34,784 nt of DNA. It comes from Rhodobacterales bacterium 56_14_T64. Lineage in GTDB: Bacteria; Pseudomonadota; Alphaproteobacteria; Rhodobacterales; Rhodobacteraceae. The stretch lies in contig MAAY01000068.1 of the NCBI GenBank assembly GCA_002162795.1, forward strand, positions 52,697-87,480, written 5' to 3'. Position 1 is the first letter of the stretch; each line of letters opens with the position of its first letter. The notes under the pieces are model-generated. The model made no database searches, was not told the DNA's origin, and was given only the letters and a program-made list of their open reading frames with translations. Shown here piece by piece: positions 1 through 8,193 of the stretch. Position numbers and translations under genes: made by a program.

Positions 1-1
1 C

Positions 2-178
2 TGGCCGCAAACGCAGCCAGATTTTGACCGCGACCCGGTGTATCGGGCGGTGATGTTGATCCTGCCGCAGGCAGAGGCATCAGAAGCGGCTCTGGCGGTG
101 GGATCCAGTTGCCGGATCTGTTCGGGCAAGGACTGTGTGGCGCGACGTGAGCCTTCAATTCTGGATGAAGAGTTTTGA
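2..178 (+). CDS. C-terminal fragment of an XRE/DUF2083 (short-chain fatty acyl, RamB/ScfR-type) transcriptional regulator
   Basis: Only the last 58 codons are inside the window, read in frame from base 2 to a TGA at 176-178. The end of the protein carries a four-residue-spaced cysteine motif (SCRICSGKDC) followed by ARREPSIL. I recognise this signature as the C-terminus of the DUF2083 regulators, which have an N-terminal XRE helix-turn-helix and control acetate, propionate and glyoxylate genes (RamB and ScfR relatives). The DNA-binding half lies outside the window, so the family call rests on this tail alone. The response-regulator gene begins 97 bases downstream in the same direction. The family's usual targets include acs, and an acs gene is present at 22296-24254. 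Confidence 0.7.
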   Translation, partial: WPQTQPDFDRDPVYRAVMLILPQAEASEAALAVGSSCRICSGKDCVARREPSILDEEF

Positions 179-275
179 CAGTTCTGGTGCCACAGGTCTA
201 CTCTGCCGGGAACTTGGGGATTTGACGTTGGGTCTTAAACGACCGGGAGGCAGCGTTATGGGAGGAGATCTGCAT

Positions 276-656
276 ATGGGCAGACATGTCGTTTTGATTG
301 AGGATGAGCCAAATATCATTGAAGCAATCCGGTTCTTATTGACCCGCGATGGCTGGACTGTTGATGCGCATTCAGACGGAAGTGATGCAGTCGAAGTGAT
401 CAAGGCCGCGAAGCCAGATCTGGTGATTCTGGACCTGATGCTGCCGGGAAAAAGCGGCATGGAGATCATCAAAGACCTGCGGGACGAGGAAAGCCTGCGC
501 AATTTGCCGGTATTGATGCTGACTGCGCGGGGGCAGGCGCGGGACCGGGATATGGCTGAAAAGGCCGGGGTCAGCCGCTTTATGACCAAGCCGTTTTCCA
601 ATACCGAGGTGCTGGCCGCCGTTCGGGATCTGCACGCGCAGGCTAATCAGGGATGA
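276..656 (+). CDS. Receiver-only response regulator
   Basis: This is a 126-residue stand-alone CheY-like receiver. The acidic pocket E9/D10, phosphoacceptor D53 (in VILDLMLPGKSG), T83 and K105 (in FMTKPF) are all present, and no output domain follows. The ATG at 276 is chosen because GGAGGAG lies 8 bases upstream and because the receiver fold begins at once (MGRHVVLIEDEP); an in-frame extension back to 135 has no domain content. Its stop overlaps the next start (ATGA at 653-656), and a symporter-histidine kinase follows two genes on, so the kinase at 988-3666 is the likely phosphodonor. With no DNA-binding domain it should act by protein contact or as a phosphorelay intermediate. The partner pairing is inferred from gene order. 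Confidence 0.88.
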   Translation: MGRHVVLIEDEPNIIEAIRFLLTRDGWTVDAHSDGSDAVEVIKAAKPDLVILDLMLPGKSGMEIIKDLRDEESLRNLPVLMLTARGQARDRDMAEKAGVSRFMTKPFSNTEVLAAVRDLHAQANQG

Positions 657-988
657 GCCGCACCAGCGGTGACGAGGGCAATGGACGGCAACAAACCGCG
701 CTGTTTGTCGAGCGCAAGACCTATCGTCACCGCCGCCTGATGGATATTGCCCGGCTATTGCCACTATTGGGGGCGCTGTTGTTTTTGGTGCCGCTGATGT
801 GGCCTAACCCTGATCCATATCCGGCGCCGGATACCTCGGGCGGCATGCCGATGTCCGAGGCGATCACCTATATATTCCTTGTCTGGACGTTGTTGATCCT
901 GGCCAGCGTGGCCTTTGGATTTGCAGTTGGTCGTTGGGCGGAAAAATGGACCGAAGGCAATAGCGAACCCAGCGAGGAGGAACCGTAA
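653..988 (+). CDS. Small two-TM membrane protein between response regulator and kinase
   Basis: This is a 111-residue protein with a basic N-terminus and two hydrophobic segments at about residues 32-50 and 72-93, followed by an acidic tail (WTEGNSEPSEEEP). It overlaps the upstream receiver gene by four bases (ATGA) and the downstream kinase gene by one base (TAATG). This translational coupling argues that all three belong to one signalling unit. I do not recognise a named family. Small membrane proteins like this often sit beside sodium:solute symporters (the DUF4212 type is an example), but this one shows no clear match to that family. A role as an accessory subunit of the symporter-kinase is inference. 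Confidence 0.75.
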   Translation: MSRTSGDEGNGRQQTALFVERKTYRHRRLMDIARLLPLLGALLFLVPLMWPNPDPYPAPDTSGGMPMSEAITYIFLVWTLLILASVAFGFAVGRWAEKWTEGNSEPSEEEP

Positions 989-3666
989 TGGCCTCGCTGA
1001 ATGCGCTTGTTTTGGTTTGTCTGGCCTATGTGGCACTGCTGTTTCTGGTTGCCTTTGTTGCCGACCGCAAAGCGAGCCAGGGCCACCGCGCAAAATGGTT
1101 GCGCTCGCCGTTGATCTACACGCTGTCACTGTCGATCTACTGCACGGCCTGGACCTTTTACGGTGCGGTTGGCTATGCGGCACGCTCGGGGCTGGAGTTC
1201 ATTACCATCTATCTCGGGCCTACTCTGGTGATGATTGGCTGGTGGTGGGGGCTGCGAAAATTGGTGCGGATTGGCCGCAGTCAGCGGGTCACCTCGATTG
1301 CTGACCTGATTTCGGCGCGGTACGGGAAATCCAACACTCTGGCGATTTGCGTGACCATATTGGCGGTGATTGGTGTCACGCCCTATATCGCGTTGCAATT
1401 GCAGTCGATTACGCTGTCGTTTTCGACCTTTGCCGAGGCAGATCCGGCCCGCCATCTGAATGAGACCACAACGGTGTTCTGGGTCGCTGCCGGACTGGCT
1501 GTGTTTGCCATCCTGTTTGGCACCCGCAACCTGAACGCCAATGAGCGGCACCACGGGGTGGTGACCGCGGTGGCTCTTGAGGCGGTGGTTAAGCTGTTGG
1601 CGCTGCTGGCGGTGGGCATTTTTGTAGTTTGGGGGCTATCGGATGGGGTGAGTGACACCATGGCCCGCATTGATGCCTCGCAAATTGGTCAATGGCAGAT
1701 GCGGGCCGACCGCTGGGCCACTATCACATTTTTGGCCGCCGCTGCCTTTGTCTGTCTGCCGCGGATGTTTCAGGTGATGGTTGTCGAGAACGAGGACGAA
1801 CGGCACCTGCGCACTGCCGCTTGGGCGTTTCCGCTGTATCTGCTGTTGATGAGCCTGTTTGTGGTGCCAATTGCCGCCATTGGTTTGGAATTGCTGCCGC
1901 AGGGATCTAATCCTGATCTGTTTGTGCTGACTCTGCCGTTGAGCCAGGGCCGTGACGGGCTGGCGATGCTGGCTTTCTTGGGGGGGTTTTCCTCGGCCAC
2001 GTCGATGGTGATTGTTGCGGCGATGGCGCTGTCGACCATGGTGTCAAACCACATTGTGATGCCGATCTGGCTGCGGTCGCAGGGCGAGGGAGCCTCGGTG
2101 TCGGGGGATGTGCGCAACGTGGTATTGCTGTCGCGACGGGTGTCAATCGCGGCGATCATGGCGCTGGGATATTTCTATTACAGATATTCAGGTCAAGGTG
2201 CGGCGCTGGCCGCGATTGGATTGATCTCATTTGCAGGGATCGCGCAGATCCTGCCGGCTTTGGTGGGCGGATTGTTCTGGCGCGGTGCCACCCGTTCGGG
2301 GGCACTGACGGGGCTGACAATTGGTTTCGTATTGTGGTTGTACACTATGTTGCTGCCGACTCTTGGAGGGGGGTTGCTGCCGGATTCGGTGTTAAGCAAT
2401 GGACTGTTCGGTTTGTCCTGGCTACGACCGCAAGCGCTGTTCGGGATCGAAGGGCTGGATCCAACCGTCCACGCGGTGATGTGGTCGATGATGCTCAACA
2501 CGGCGGCCTTTTGCATCGTGTCTCTGGTGACGTTTCCCAGCCCAATGGAGCGGCTGCAGGGCGCACAGTTTGTCAATGTTTTTGAACACTCCCACGGGCC
2601 TCGTGGCTGGACCGGGCAGGTGGCGCAAAGTGAAGATCTGATGATCATGTCACAACGGATCCTAGGCGCTGGCGAAGCTCAGGAATTTTTCCAGAGTGAA
2701 GCTTCCCGTCAAGGAAGCCCGGGTGACCTGCCAGAGCCAACCCCGGCGTTTTTGGAGCGATTGGAACGCGAACTGAGCGGCTCGGTCGGGGCTGCTGCGT
2801 CCCACGCAATGGTTGGACAGATTGCCGGTGGGTCGTCGGTTTCTGTCGAAGATTTATTGGCTGTGGCGGATGAGACGGCGCAGATGTTGGAATACTCGAA
2901 CCAGTTGGAGCTACAGTCGGCGGAACTTGCGCGCACCGCGCGGCAACTAAGTGAAACCAATGAAAAACTCACCCAAATATCGCAACAGAAAGACGATTTT
3001 TTAAGCCAGGTGAGCCATGAGTTACGCACGCCGATGACTTCGATTCGGGCCTTCTCAGAGATCCTGCGGGATGTTGAGGGCCGCAGTGAGGACGAAAATA
3101 AACGCTATGCCAGTATCATTCATGATGAAGCCCTGCGGTTGACCAGGCTGTTGAATGATTTACTCGATCTTAGCGTGCTGGAAAGTGGGAAAGTGAGCCT
3201 GAATATGACGGCTGGAAGCCTGGCCGAGGTACTGGACCACGCGGTGTCGACAGCGCTGGCCGGGTCAGAAAATCCATTGCTGGTTCATCGCCAGTCGCTG
3301 AGCGAAACCGTGCGAATATCTTCGGATTTGGATCGGTTGGCACAGGTTTTCATCAATGTGATCGCCAATGCGCAAAAATATTGTGATGCCAAAGTGCCCG
3401 AAATCAACATTGTGGTCACAAGGGCGCGAGGACGTTTGCGGATAGATTTTGTTGATAACGGCAGCGGTATCCCGGTGGCCTCGCAACAAATGATTTTTGA
3501 GAAATTCTCTAGGGTTAGCCCCGAAAAAGCCGGTGGCGCGGGGCTGGGACTAGCGATTTGTCGCGAGATCATGCAGCGCCTTGGCGGCGATGTGCGATAT
3601 TTGACCGGCCACCCAGGCGGTGCCTTCCGGGTTACCTTGCCAATGAACACAGATTTGGCAGCATGA
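988..3666 (+). CDS. Sodium:solute symporter / histidine kinase hybrid
   Basis: This is an 892-residue fusion. Roughly residues 1-530 form a multi-pass SSS/SLC5 symporter domain with many hydrophobic helices. A probable coiled coil spans about 625-670 and leads into the dimerisation H-box (SQVSHELRTP, phospho-His 677). The ATPase domain follows, with an N-box (NVIANAQKY), G1 (DNGSGIP) and G2 (GAGLGLAI). I see no PAS or receiver domain. CbrA of Pseudomonas and CrbS of Vibrio have this architecture; CrbS controls acs in the acetate switch. The start overlaps the upstream stop by one base. The substrate is unknown, and whether the SSS part transports or only senses cannot be read from sequence. 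The receiver encoded at 276-656 is the obvious partner. Confidence 0.92.
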   Translation: MASLNALVLVCLAYVALLFLVAFVADRKASQGHRAKWLRSPLIYTLSLSIYCTAWTFYGAVGYAARSGLEFITIYLGPTLVMIGWWWGLRKLVRIGRSQRVTSIADLISARYGKSNTLAICVTILAVIGVTPYIALQLQSITLSFSTFAEADPARHLNETTTVFWVAAGLAVFAILFGTRNLNANERHHGVVTAVALEAVVKLLALLAVGIFVVWGLSDGVSDTMARIDASQIGQWQMRADRWATITFLAAAAFVCLPRMFQVMVVENEDERHLRTAAWAFPLYLLLMSLFVVPIAAIGLELLPQGSNPDLFVLTLPLSQGRDGLAMLAFLGGFSSATSMVIVAAMALSTMVSNHIVMPIWLRSQGEGASVSGDVRNVVLLSRRVSIAAIMALGYFYYRYSGQGAALAAIGLISFAGIAQILPALVGGLFWRGATRSGALTGLTIGFVLWLYTMLLPTLGGGLLPDSVLSNGLFGLSWLRPQALFGIEGLDPTVHAVMWSMMLNTAAFCIVSLVTFPSPMERLQGAQFVNVFEHSHGPRGWTGQVAQSEDLMIMSQRILGAGEAQEFFQSEASRQGSPGDLPEPTPAFLERLERELSGSVGAAASHAMVGQIAGGSSVSVEDLLAVADETAQMLEYSNQLELQSAELARTARQLSETNEKLTQISQQKDDFLSQVSHELRTPMTSIRAFSEILRDVEGRSEDENKRYASIIHDEALRLTRLLNDLLDLSVLESGKVSLNMTAGSLAEVLDHAVSTALAGSENPLLVHRQSLSETVRISSDLDRLAQVFINVIANAQKYCDAKVPEINIVVTRARGRLRIDFVDNGSGIPVASQQMIFEKFSRVSPEKAGGAGLGLAICREIMQRLGGDVRYLTGHPGGAFRVTLPMNTDLAA

Positions 3667-3748
3667 AGCGGCGTTTATAAAGACTATGGTAACCAACTGC
3701 GGGTTAAAAGATATCTAAAGGGGCACAGAAGGTGCAGGTTGGGAACCT

Positions 3749-5044
3749 ATGTCAGAAACAACAACAGCAGAGACGGTGGATGGCGTTGCAAGTGTTCTTG
3801 CACGCAAGCTAGCTGTCGCGCGTGAGGGCACTAGCGGGATTACCAATTCTGCTACCCTCAAGGTGCTGCGCCGTTCGCTGGCGCGGGCCGCTGCTGACCT
3901 GTGCGATCTGCCAGTTGCCGTGATTGCTGCGCGGCAGGTCAATTGCATTCCCGAAGATTTGGGTCGGCATCTGTCCGACGATAAATTGCTTGTGGTGCTG
4001 GACGGGCCTAATGGTCGTATTGGTGCCGCCTCGCTGGATGCGCCAACGGTGACCGCCTTGATCCAGCAGCAAACGATGGGGCAGGTGATGGGCAAGGCGC
4101 CGACCGAGCGTCACTATACCTCGACAGATGCGGCGATGACCGCTGATTTCATCGACCGAGCCTTTGCCAAGGCGGTGACGATGCTGGAGGGTCAACCAGA
4201 CCTAAGCCTGTTTGACGGCTTCCGGTTTGGCGCCCGGATTGAAGATGTACGCAGCCTGATGTTGGGGCTTGAGGCGGAAGATTACCGCGTCATAGAATTG
4301 ACCCTGGATTTGTCCTGTGGTGCCATGCAAGGCGCTATCACTTTGATCCTGCCCGAGCCGACTGCGGCTGAGGATGGCCACGCCGATGGGATGGATTTTG
4401 GTCCGTCACTGGGCAACACTATGGGATCGATGCGGGTCGAACTGACCGCCGTTCTGTGCAAGATGCAGGTGCCGCTGAGCAAATTCTCCAGTCTTCAAGT
4501 TGGCGATCTCATACCGATGGATCAGGCGTTTCTTTACGAAACGGACTTGGTTTCCATCAGTGGGCAGAGCATTTCTGGTGGCCGTCTGGGGCAAATCAAT
4601 GGCGCACGCGCCGTCCGGTTGAATGAAGCGCGTACTAAATTGGTTGGTGACAGCGCGGCAGATAGTTTGGCGTTCTCGTCCGAAATTGGGCCCGAGATAT
4701 CGCTCGGGCAGGTTGATGAGCCGCAGACCATCGATTTGGGAATCGCAGCGCAGACTCTGCAAGACCCAATGGATAGTTTTGGAGCTGGTCCGATGGGTGA
4801 CTTACCGATGGGCGATCTCCCCCCGATGGGTGACCTGCCAATGGGTGGCTTGCCAATGGCTGGAATGGGCGATCTGGCTCTTGACGGTATGGCTTCTGGT
4901 GCCGGTGATTTGGGCGCCGGTGATTTGGGTGGGGACATGTCCGATCTGTTGGGCACCGGCCCAATGGGCGCTTTGGGTGACTTTGACGCTGATGATGCTA
5001 TGGCAGAAATTTCGGAATTGGCCGGGCTGCCTGATACAATCTGA
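3749..5044 (+). CDS. FliM/FliN C-terminal (SpoA) domain protein with PMGDL-repeat tail
   Basis: This is a 431-residue protein. The N-terminal half has no motif I can name. Residues of about 222-294 resemble the FliM/FliN SpoA surface-presentation domain that forms the flagellar switch C-ring (MRVELTAVLCKMQVPLSKFS, then VGDLIPM and GQINGARAVRL). Residues of about 348-375 contain near-tandem PMGDLP/PMGGLP units, followed by G/D-rich sequence and an acidic C-terminus. No other flagellar gene is in the window. It starts 82 bases after the kinase gene with only a weak ribosome site, so it may have its own promoter in that gap. It could be a divergent switch protein or an adaptor that meets a CheY-like partner such as the receiver encoded at 276-656; that link is inference. 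Confidence 0.75.
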   Translation: MSETTTAETVDGVASVLARKLAVAREGTSGITNSATLKVLRRSLARAAADLCDLPVAVIAARQVNCIPEDLGRHLSDDKLLVVLDGPNGRIGAASLDAPTVTALIQQQTMGQVMGKAPTERHYTSTDAAMTADFIDRAFAKAVTMLEGQPDLSLFDGFRFGARIEDVRSLMLGLEAEDYRVIELTLDLSCGAMQGAITLILPEPTAAEDGHADGMDFGPSLGNTMGSMRVELTAVLCKMQVPLSKFSSLQVGDLIPMDQAFLYETDLVSISGQSISGGRLGQINGARAVRLNEARTKLVGDSAADSLAFSSEIGPEISLGQVDEPQTIDLGIAAQTLQDPMDSFGAGPMGDLPMGDLPPMGDLPMGGLPMAGMGDLALDGMASGAGDLGAGDLGGDMSDLLGTGPMGALGDFDADDAMAEISELAGLPDTI

Positions 5045-5061
5045 TCCGCGTTTTGAAAACG

Positions 5062-5096
5062 AAAAAAAACGCTCCAGACCTGATGGTCGAAGCGTT
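5062..5096 (-). terminator. Rho-independent terminator of the persulfide operon
   Basis: Read on the minus strand, arms AACGCT and AGCGTT enclose an inner GACC/GGTC pairing and are followed by eight T residues (A-run 5062-5069 on the plus strand). It lies just past the stop of the DUF442 gene. A second perfect palindrome, GGATCT-CAC-AGATCC, sits at 5104-5118 between them. The plus-strand side has no T-run, so it should act mainly on minus-strand transcripts. Confidence 0.8.
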
Positions 5097-5119
5097 CCTT
5101 CGCGGATCTCACAGATCCA

Positions 5120-5548
5120 TCAGCTTTTGTCGGTCAGTTGCTCTAAGGTGGGGCGCAGATTATCCAATTGATAGCCTGCTGCGGCGGTTTTGCTGAGAAT
5201 GGTGTCTGGCGTCATATCGCTTGCATGTCCCAGTGCCCAAACGATTGAGCACCGGGTGCCGGACGCGCAATAGGCCAGCACTGGCCCGTCACAGATCTCG
5301 GCAAGTTCACGTTGCTTGGAAACATTCTCGACAGTCATGGTCTGATGGGTCAGCGGCAGTTCCTCGAAGCGCAATCCGGCTGCTTCGGCGGCGACACGGA
5401 TGGCTTCGGCCTGATGGCTTGGAGGCACCTCTGCGTCGGGGCGGTTGCAGATGACAGCTTTGAAGCCAGCCTCGGCCAGAGCTTGCAGATCCTCGGCCGC
5501 GATCTGCGGCGAGACGAAGTAGCGGGGTGTGATACAGCGTGGGTCCAT
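5120..5548 (-). CDS. DUF442 / TIGR01244 sulfurtransferase-phosphatase-like protein
   Basis: This is a 142-residue cytosolic protein of the beta-lactamase-hydrolase-like phosphatase family (DUF442, TIGR01244), which has a tyrosine-phosphatase/rhodanese-like fold. The catalytic loop is CASGTRC with the nucleophile at C94 and Arg99. The N-terminus (PRYFVSPQIAAEDLQALAEAGFKAVICNRPD) is typical of the family. In several bacteria this domain is fused to the persulfide dioxygenase domain; here it is a separate gene in the same operon, 10 bases behind a YeeE half-permease. It has a ribosome site (AGAGG) about 6 bases before the ATG. The likely role is handling sulfane sulfur in persulfide detoxification. 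The family is clear; the exact substrate is not. Confidence 0.85.
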   Translation of the reverse strand: MDPRCITPRYFVSPQIAAEDLQALAEAGFKAVICNRPDAEVPPSHQAEAIRVAAEAAGLRFEELPLTHQTMTVENVSKQRELAEICDGPVLAYCASGTRCSIVWALGHASDMTPDTILSKTAAAGYQLDNLRPTLEQLTDKS

Positions 5549-5558
5549 ATCTGCCTCT

Positions 5559-5990
5559 TTACGCTTTTGTCGCCAGCCGGTCTAGCTGCACACCAAATTT
5601 AGGTGCCGCCAACATGCCGGCCAGCATCGCCACCAGGAACAACAGGCCTCCCCAGCCGTTATATGTGATCGAGGCAATGACTGGTCCCGGGCACAGGCCA
5701 ACCAACCCCCAACCCATGCCAAACATGGCTGAGCCGATGACGAGACGGTGATCGATCTCGGATTTTGATGGTGCCGGGAAACTGCCGCCGACCAGCGGTG
5801 CACGGCCTACAGTCAGCCGCCAGGCGAAGAACATTGGAACAATTGCACCGCCCATCACAAAGGCCAGGGTTGGGTCCCAATCGCCGAATACGTCGAGCCA
5901 ACCCAGAACCTTGGTGGTGTCAGTCATGCCAGAAATGAAAAGACCAGCGCCAAACAATCCGCCAGCCAGGAAAGACAGAAATAGCCGCAT
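5559..5990 (-). CDS. YeeE/YedE family half-permease (C-terminal half type)
   Basis: This is a 143-residue membrane protein (MRLFLSFLAGGLFGAGLFISG...) with about four hydrophobic segments and the conserved GLCPGP motif of the YeeE/YedE (DUF395) family. Members move thiosulfate or other small sulfur species across the inner membrane. The start at 5990 gives a TGATG overlap with the upstream half-permease, so the two are translationally coupled and probably assemble together like the PmpA/PmpB pair. An in-frame upstream extension would run deep into the neighbour and is not used. The direction of sulfur movement cannot be read from the sequence. Confidence 0.88.
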   Translation of the reverse strand: MRLFLSFLAGGLFGAGLFISGMTDTTKVLGWLDVFGDWDPTLAFVMGGAIVPMFFAWRLTVGRAPLVGGSFPAPSKSEIDHRLVIGSAMFGMGWGLVGLCPGPVIASITYNGWGGLLFLVAMLAGMLAAPKFGVQLDRLATKA

Positions 5991-6418
5991 CAGATAACTC
6001 CCAGAACGTGACGGAACAGCGTAAGCGTCAGTCCGCCGGCGAGGATGTAGAACACAGTGGCGACGATGCCGCGCAGCGATAGTCTTGAAATCCCACAAAC
6101 GCCGTGACCCGAGGTGCAGCCATTGGCGATGCGGGTGCCGATGCCGACCAGCAGGCCTGCCGCGATGATGATGGTTATGTTGCTGGTCATGTGGGTGCTG
6201 GCTTGGGCCGCGAACACTGTTTGAAGGATCAGCGGCAGCAACACGACACCGGCCAGAAAAGCCAGTTTTTCAACTGCCGCATTGCGTTCAGTACCGTCGA
6301 TTAGCCCGCCTAGAATTCCACTGGCGCCCATAATGCGGCCATTGCCAAGCAGATAGACTGCGCCGCCCAACCCAATGAGACCGCCGCCGACGAGGCCCCA
6401 GATCCAGTCCATTTCCAT
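5990..6418 (-). CDS. YeeE/YedE family half-permease (N-terminal half type)
   Basis: This is a 142-residue membrane protein with four to five hydrophobic segments and the YeeE signature NGCTSGHGVCGISRLS, including the two cysteines thought to handle sulfur in this family. AAGGA lies 7 bases upstream of the ATG. The gene follows the persulfide dioxygenase-like gene by 40 bases and overlaps the next half-permease gene. Together the two halves correspond to one full-length YeeE. The operon order (dioxygenase, two DUF395 proteins, DUF442) resembles BigR-regulated operons of Xylella and Agrobacterium. Confidence 0.88.
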   Translation of the reverse strand: MEMDWIWGLVGGGLIGLGGAVYLLGNGRIMGASGILGGLIDGTERNAAVEKLAFLAGVVLLPLILQTVFAAQASTHMTSNITIIIAAGLLVGIGTRIANGCTSGHGVCGISRLSLRGIVATVFYILAGGLTLTLFRHVLGVI

Positions 6419-6458
6419 ATTGAAATCCTTTATTCTAGGTCCAGGGTTGTCCTGTGGG

Positions 6459-7322
6459 TCAGAGTTTGTTGAGCGGAAGTTTTAGAAATACATCGCCCTG
6501 ATCGTCCGGCTCGGGCATCTGCCCGGCGCGCATGTTAATCTGTAGCGATGGCAGGATGAGCTTGGGCATGCCCAATGTGGCGTCGCGGGCATCACGTAGT
6601 CCGGTGAAATCCTCGATGCTGCGTCCATGGCCGATATGGACGTTCAGGGCCTTTTGCTCGCCCACGGTGGTTTCCCAGGAGTATTGATCGCGGCCGGGTG
6701 CCTTGTAATCATGGCCGACAAAGACACGGGTTTCATTTGGCAAAGCGAGGATTCTCTGGATCGATGCGTAGAGCATTTCCGACGATCCGCCAGGGAAATC
6801 ACAGCGCGCGGTGCCAAAGTCGGGCATGAAAAGCGTGTCGCCGACAAAGGCGGCATCCCCGATCACATAGGTCATGCAGGCCGGGGTATGTCCCGGCGTG
6901 TGCATCACATCCGCCCGCATCTGGCCGATGTGAAAACTGTCGCCTTCGGTAAAAAGCGCGTCGAACTGGCTGCCGTCGCGTTGGAACTCGGTGCCCTCGT
7001 TGAAGACCTTGCCAAAGGTGTCCTGGATCTCGGTGATCTTGGCGCCTATGCCAACTTTTCCGCCCAGTTTTTCCTGTAGGTATGGGGCCGCGGACAGATG
7101 GTCGGCATGGACGTGGCTTTCCAGGATCCATTGAACATCTAGCGCTTGGTCGTTGATCCAGGCAATGATCGCGTCGGCCGAGGAGGTGTCGGTGCGGCCC
7201 GAGGCATGATCAAAATCCAGTACCGAATCGATGATGGCGCAGGCGCTGCCTTGCGGTTCGTGCACGACGTAAGAAACCGTATTGGTGGCCTCGTCAAAAA
7301 AGGCTTTGATGATAGGCGTCAT
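6459..7322 (-). CDS. blh: Persulfide dioxygenase-like MBL-fold protein (Blh/ETHE1 type)
   Basis: This is a 287-residue cytosolic metallo-beta-lactamase-fold protein. The metal motif HVHADH occupies residues 70-75, with H145 (HTPGH), D162 (GDTLFMPD) and H204 (GHDY). This pattern fits the mononuclear-iron ETHE1/Blh persulfide dioxygenases, which oxidise glutathione persulfide to sulfite. The start at 7322 is preferred because GGAG lies 8 bases upstream and the protein then begins with the family-typical MTPIIKAFFDEATNTVSY; an ATG ten codons earlier would lie upstream of that site. It is the first gene of the operon and sits 19 bases from the predicted transcription start. No ArsR-type BigR regulator is adjacent. 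The family assignment is strong; the gene name is by analogy. Confidence 0.87.
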   Translation of the reverse strand: MTPIIKAFFDEATNTVSYVVHEPQGSACAIIDSVLDFDHASGRTDTSSADAIIAWINDQALDVQWILESHVHADHLSAAPYLQEKLGGKVGIGAKITEIQDTFGKVFNEGTEFQRDGSQFDALFTEGDSFHIGQMRADVMHTPGHTPACMTYVIGDAAFVGDTLFMPDFGTARCDFPGGSSEMLYASIQRILALPNETRVFVGHDYKAPGRDQYSWETTVGEQKALNVHIGHGRSIEDFTGLRDARDATLGMPKLILPSLQINMRAGQMPEPDDQGDVFLKLPLNKL

Positions 7323-7347
7323 GGTCGGATCTCCATTCGTTCCTGTT

Positions 7348-7377
7348 ATCATATGGTGAATTGTGAATGTGTATCAA
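7348..7377 (-). promoter_or_regulatory. Sigma-70-type promoter of the persulfide operon
   Basis: On the minus strand TTGATA (7372-7377) and TATGAT (7348-7353) are separated by 18 bases; each differs from consensus at one position. The start point would fall near 7341, giving a leader of about 19 bases before the blh ATG at 7322. The spacer contains a direct repeat ATTCAC-A-ATTCAC that could be part of an operator. Confidence 0.65.
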
Positions 7378-7611
7378 GGGAAATGACAGTGATTTGGCGG
7401 CAACGTCCGCATCATGGGGCGCGCCATTATTTGTGCGGCTTGGCCCGTCAACCTCGGTTTACCCGCGGCTGTGGTGGTCAGCTTTTGGGGCATCGGTGTA
7501 GGCCGCAATGGCAGCGTAAATAAGCAGCACTATAGCAGTAGCCGGGATGAATTTCCATTTCCAGATGTCGTGGCCGTGTCATTCTGAGACAAATAGACGG
7601 AGGATCAAAAA

Positions 7612-7827
7612 ATGCAGAGCGTCGAACTATTGCGGCTCGCTGAGCGATTGGAACAGCGCATTGTTGGGGCTAGTACGGCGGCCCGGCAGTCAATGCAGCC
7701 GGAGTTCAACCGCGTGTTGAGCCGGATGCGGGCCAGTGGAGAGCCGGTGCCATCGCGTCTACTACGTCTTGATAGGGCGCTTGGCGAAGAGGCAATCGAA
7801 GCGTATTTCGACAATTTTCCGGTCTGA
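7612..7827 (+). CDS. Small hypothetical protein
   Basis: This is a 71-residue, mostly helical protein (MQSVELLRLAERLEQRIVGAST...), basic in the middle and ending in AIEAYFDNFPV. A good ribosome site (GGAGG) lies about 8 bases before the ATG, which is the main reason to accept it. I recognise no domain. It converges on the minus-strand gene at 7833 with only five bases between the stops. The 240-odd bases upstream of it hold the divergent persulfide promoter and nothing else that I can name. Confidence 0.6.
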   Translation: MQSVELLRLAERLEQRIVGASTAARQSMQPEFNRVLSRMRASGEPVPSRLLRLDRALGEEAIEAYFDNFPV

Positions 7828-7832
7828 CTGGA

Positions 7833-8051
7833 TCACCCCAGCATCACCCCAACCACCACCAGCATCAGCCCGAGCATGGAAAGCAGCATAGCGCCCAGAT
7901 TATAGGGCAGAACCGATTGAACCACGGCGCGCAGGGCGTCGTCATCCAGATCCTGTTTGCGGGCGCGCATGACACGCAGGATGCACCAGAGCAAACCTCC
8001 CAGACCCGTAAGGGATATGGCTGCACCGATCCAGACAAGGATTTCAAACAT
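7833..8051 (-). CDS. Small two-TM membrane protein
   Basis: This is a 72-residue protein with an N-terminal hydrophobic helix (about residues 4-26), a charged linker (MRARKQDLDDDALRA) and a second helix at about 48-71. AGGAG lies seven bases before the ATG. No named family is recognised. The hairpin topology with a short cytosolic or periplasmic linker is all that can be said. Confidence 0.65.
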   Translation of the reverse strand: MFEILVWIGAAISLTGLGGLLWCILRVMRARKQDLDDDALRAVVQSVLPYNLGAMLLSMLGLMLVVVGVMLG

Positions 8052-8193
8052 GGCTGGGCTCCTGTGCGACGTTCGTTGTCGCGCCTAATGGATTGCGGGG
8101 CCGGGTGCAAGGCGATGGCAGCAATCGAAGCTTGCGGTGGCGCGTGTTGGGCTGTATTCCGGCCTCTTTAATCCCACTGCGACGGAGCCGAAG

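Noticed and set aside
4788-4880. Repeats that at first looked like a tandem DNA array
   Set aside because: The units keep the reading frame and vary at third positions, so they are a protein-level repeat inside the FliM-like gene and not a CRISPR or noncoding array.
7383-7523. 46-codon plus-strand frame opposite the persulfide promoter
   Set aside because: Its ribosome site would be one base from the ATG, and the peptide is an Arg/His/Gly-rich sequence typical of noncoding frames.
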